NCBI RefSeq assembly: GCF_017676365.1
Contig: NZ_JADKMA010000067.1
Span: 1-33,483, forward strand
Source: Streptomyces oryzae
GTDB lineage: Bacteria > Actinomycetota > Actinomycetes > Streptomycetales > Streptomycetaceae
DNA length: 33,483 bases
Direction: 5' to 3'
Shown: piece after piece, positions 31,325 through 33,483 of the stretch
How positions within the stretch are numbered: position 1 is the stretch's first letter
Layout: each line of letters starts with the position of its first letter
Made by a program: the position numbers and the translations under genes
Notes under the pieces: model-generated
What the model was told of the DNA's origin: nothing
What the model saw: the letters and a program-made list of their open reading frames with translations, nothing else
The model's database searches: none

Positions 31325-32134
31325 ATGGATCACAGTGCACAGAGCGAGCAGACGTTCGGGGAGTGGGTGCGGGTCCGCAAGGACGGGCACGTCGCTGAGC
31401 TGGTGATGGACCGGAAGGGTGCCATGAACGCTGTGTCGACGGCGTTCGCCGGCGCGCTCGCCGACGCGTGTGCCGCGCTCGCACGGGACGGCGACGTACG
31501 GGCCACCGTGCTGACCTCCACCCACGAGCGCGCGTTCTGCGTGGGCGCCGACCTCAAGGAGCGCAACTCCCTCAGCGACGCCGAGCTGGCCGCGCAGCGC
31601 CCGCACGCCCGGGCCGCCTACAGCGGGGTGCTGGAGCTGCCGATGCCCACCATCGCCGCAGTGCACGGCTATGCGCTGGGCGGCGGATACGAACTGGCGC
31701 TCTCCTGCGATCTGATCGTCGCCGACACCACGGCTGTGCTGGGGCTGCCCGAGGTGTCGGTCGGCGTGGTGCCCGGCGGGGGCGGCACCCAGCTGCTGCC
31801 GCGCCGGGTGGGTGCGGCCCGTGCGGCGGAGCTGATCTTCTCGGCGCGCCGGGTCGAGGCCGGGGAGGCGCACCGGCTCGGAATGGTGGACCTGCTGGCC
31901 GCTGAGGGCGAGGACGGCGCCGAGGCGCTGGCGCTGGCCGCACGCATCGCCGCGAACTCACCGGTGGGGCTGCGGGCCGCCAAGCGGGCGCTGCGCACCG
32001 GTTGGGGCATGGACCTGCGCGCCGGGCTGGAGGTCGAGGAAGCCGCCTGGCGCACCGTCGCCTTCTCCGGCGACCGTGCGGAGGGCGTGGCGGCGTTCAA
32101 CGAGAAGCGGAAGCCCGACTGGCCGGGGAAGTGA
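31325..32134 (+). CDS. Enoyl-CoA hydratase/isomerase family protein
   Basis: A 269-residue crotonase-fold enzyme. The oxyanion-hole loops are seen (FCVGADLKE, and HGYALGGGYELALSCDL) and the catalytic glutamate lies in GLPEVSVGVVPGGGGTQLLPR. A second acidic residue usual in hydratases is not as clear, so the enzyme could be a hydratase of short-chain or branched-chain enoyl-CoAs, or an isomerase. The ATG at 31325 follows TATCGT by 7 bases, so the gene has its own leaderless promoter despite lying only 21 bases from cya. No other fatty acid oxidation gene is adjacent. Confidence 0.88.
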   Translation: MDHSAQSEQTFGEWVRVRKDGHVAELVMDRKGAMNAVSTAFAGALADACAALARDGDVRATVLTSTHERAFCVGADLKERNSLSDAELAAQRPHARAAYSGVLELPMPTIAAVHGYALGGGYELALSCDLIVADTTAVLGLPEVSVGVVPGGGGTQLLPRRVGAARAAELIFSARRVEAGEAHRLGMVDLLAAEGEDGAEALALAARIAANSPVGLRAAKRALRTGWGMDLRAGLEVEEAAWRTVAFSGDRAEGVAAFNEKRKPDWPGK

Positions 32135-32281
32135 CAAGGGGCGTACGGGGGAAGTGACTAAGGCGGTCTCACTCCAGGACAGTGGTGATTCCCCGGCGAG
32201 ACTGCGGCTTTCTTCGTAGAGTGAGGTTCTCCCTAGGGGTCCGCGCGGCAGAACGGGGCGAAGCCTCCTAATCTTGGCGGT
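32135..32281 (+). promoter_or_regulatory. Promoter region of the GGDEF gene
   Basis: TAATCT (32269-32274) matches the -10 consensus well and ends 7 bases before the ATG at 32282. The -35 region is GC-rich and weak. No gene is seen in the 147 bases between the hydratase and the GGDEF gene. Confidence 0.45.
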
Positions 32282-33483
32282 ATGGGCGGAATAGGAGCGG
32301 GTGGCGAGGACGCGGACGCGCGCCTCAGCGCCGTCGTGGGGCTGTCCCAGGCCATGGCGGCCGCACAGACGTCTGCGCCTGCCACGGCCCGCCCGCACCC
32401 CTACGACGAGGACGAGCCGGAGGCCGCCGCCGCGCTCTCTCACCGGGACATAGCCCATGCGGCCGCCTGGGGCGCCTGCGAGGCGATGGGCGGTGCGTTC
32501 GCGTCGATTTCCGTCTGGGAGCGGGCACGCGGCCGGCTGCGGGTGCTGGTCAACGTGGGGGAGCGGGCGCCGGAAGAGGCCGAGTTCCCCACCGACGAGT
32601 CCTACCCCGTCCACGACTTCCCGCAGGTCGCCGAGTTGCTGCACGAGTGGTGGGCGGGCGGCGGCAGGCCACAGGCGTGGGTGGAGGGCGACGGGCCCGA
32701 ACGGACCGCCGAGGCCGAGGGCGAGGCCGCACACAGCTACCGGCAGGTGGCTGCGCTGCGCCGCCGGGGCCGTGGCTCCTGCGTGATCGCCCCGATAGTG
32801 CTGCACGGCCGGGCCTGGGGCGAGCTGTATGTGGCCCGGGCCTCAGCGAGGCCCCCCTTCACCCGGGACGACGCCGACTTCGCCGCTGTGCTCGCCGCGC
32901 TCATAGCCTCCGGCATCGCGCAGAACGAGCGTCTTGAGGAGGTACGCCGCCTCGCCTACACCGACCCGCTGACCGGCCTCGCCAACCGCCGCGCCGTCGA
33001 GAACCGGCTGGACGAGGCCGTCGAACTCCACCGCGATCTGGGCACCGTCGTCAGTCTCGTCGTCTGCGACGTCAACGGACTCAAGGGCGTCAACGACGCC
33101 CAGGGCCACGAGGCCGGCGACCGGCTGCTGGAGCGGTTCGCCGCCGTCCTGTCCGCCGGCGCCGCGACGCTGCCCGGCGCGCTGGCCGGGCGGCTCGGCG
33201 GGGACGAGTTCTGTCTGCTGGCCGTCGGGCCGACGGCCGACGAGGTGGTACGCGCCGCCGACGAACTGTGCCGGGGCGCGGCCGAACTGGAGCTGGGGGA
33301 GGGCGTGGCCTGCGGGGTGGCCTCCACCGGCGATCCGGTCGGCGAAGTGCGGACCGCGCACCGGATCTTCCGGCTCGCGGACGCGGCGCAGTACCGGGCC
33401 AAGGCGCTGCGGTCCGGCAAGCCGGTCGTGGCGGGCCGCGAGGGCGGCCCCCACGACCCCACACTGCGCCTCGCCGCGACCCC
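32282..33483 (+). CDS. GAF-GGDEF diguanylate cyclase, cut by the window end
   Basis: The frame stays open for 400 codons from the ATG at 32282 to the window end. A GAF-like sensor domain (about 45-210, with VSVWERARGRLRVLVNVGE-type strands) is followed by a GGDEF domain from about 225. TDPLTGLANRRAVENRL starts it and the active motif RLGGDEFCLL is intact, so it should make c-di-GMP. The inhibitory RxxD site normally five residues before GGDEF is absent. No membrane segment is seen, so it is a cytoplasmic sensor enzyme. c-di-GMP controls Streptomyces development through BldD. The gene corresponds, by synteny from memory, to cdgE (SCO4931). Leaderless start. Confidence 0.88.
   Translation, partial: MGGIGAGGEDADARLSAVVGLSQAMAAAQTSAPATARPHPYDEDEPEAAAALSHRDIAHAAAWGACEAMGGAFASISVWERARGRLRVLVNVGERAPEEAEFPTDESYPVHDFPQVAELLHEWWAGGGRPQAWVEGDGPERTAEAEGEAAHSYRQVAALRRRGRGSCVIAPIVLHGRAWGELYVARASARPPFTRDDADFAAVLAALIASGIAQNERLEEVRRLAYTDPLTGLANRRAVENRLDEAVELHRDLGTVVSLVVCDVNGLKGVNDAQGHEAGDRLLERFAAVLSAGAATLPGALAGRLGGDEFCLLAVGPTADEVVRAADELCRGAAELELGEGVACGVASTGDPVGEVRTAHRIFRLADAAQYRAKALRSGKPVVAGREGGPHDPTLRLAAT

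Overview
The window is high-GC actinobacterial DNA, almost certainly from a Streptomyces or close relative. Evidence: extreme third-position GC, mycothiol-type formaldehyde dehydrogenase, a Streptomyces acyl-CoA carboxylase set with an epsilon subunit, a class III adenylate cyclase, rare TTA codons, and two copies of a dispersed GGGGCGCGGGGAAC-type intergenic repeat. From memory, the right two thirds (deoC, phosphosugar mutase, PNP, gamma-glutamylcyclotransferase-like, LpdA-like, DeoR, accA2, membrane protein, maf, epsilon, pccB, birA, cya, echA, GGDEF) follow the gene order around SCO4914-SCO4931 of S. coelicolor. No rRNA, tRNA, CRISPR array, IS element or prophage was seen.

Layout. 0.25-1.95 kb: S-(hydroxymethyl)mycothiol dehydrogenase overlapping a metallo-beta-lactamase-fold hydrolase. 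2.0-4.1 kb: membrane-anchored NACHT NTPase carrying a TTA codon. 4.2-6.15 kb: AlaA-type aminotransferase divergent from an HxlR regulator, sharing an inverted-repeat control region. 6.15-7.7 kb: MDR oxidoreductase and MerR regulator with a MerR-style long-spacer promoter, closed by a 17-bp-arm terminator. 7.7-11.0 kb (minus): deoC, an intact aldehyde dehydrogenase and a shortened ALDH-like protein without catalytic residues, arranged as one operon. 11.05-15.9 kb: an accessory-looking stretch with a PfkB kinase remnant, an isolated TetR-type palindrome, an unknown single-pass membrane protein with two adjacent TTA codons, a double VOC protein, a PH-like membrane protein, a secreted SH3-like protein and an arylamine N-acetyltransferase. 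15.9-19.3 kb (minus): phosphosugar mutase, purine nucleoside phosphorylase, gamma-glutamylcyclotransferase-like protein. 19.4-23.3 kb (plus): LpdA-like flavoprotein, DeoR regulator, CapA-like protein. 23.3-28.7 kb: biotinylated carboxylase alpha subunit, small membrane protein, Maf, a 45-residue membrane peptide, carboxylase epsilon and beta subunits. 28.8-33.5 kb (plus): biotin protein ligase, adenylate cyclase, enoyl-CoA hydratase and a GAF-GGDEF protein cut by the window end.

How the genes fit together. deoC, the ALDH and PNP form a nucleoside salvage/catabolism theme: PNP releases (deoxy)ribose-1-phosphate, the phosphosugar mutase may convert it, DeoC cleaves deoxyribose-5-phosphate, and the ALDH could oxidise acetaldehyde. 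deoC and PNP share the same perfect 12-bp palindrome just upstream of their starts. The carboxylase alpha, beta and epsilon subunits and the biotin ligase that charges the alpha subunit are clustered. Two second-messenger enzymes (cAMP and c-di-GMP) are separated by one gene.

A pattern across the window is that about fifteen genes have a TANNNT-like -10 hexamer ending only 6-7 nt before the start codon, with no Shine-Dalgarno sequence, which predicts leaderless mRNAs. The best candidates for new biology are the TTA-containing NACHT protein, the deoC/PNP operator, the catalytically dead ALDH partner, and the unknown protein with tandem TTA codons. All functional names come from reading the sequence and remembered family motifs; no database search was run.
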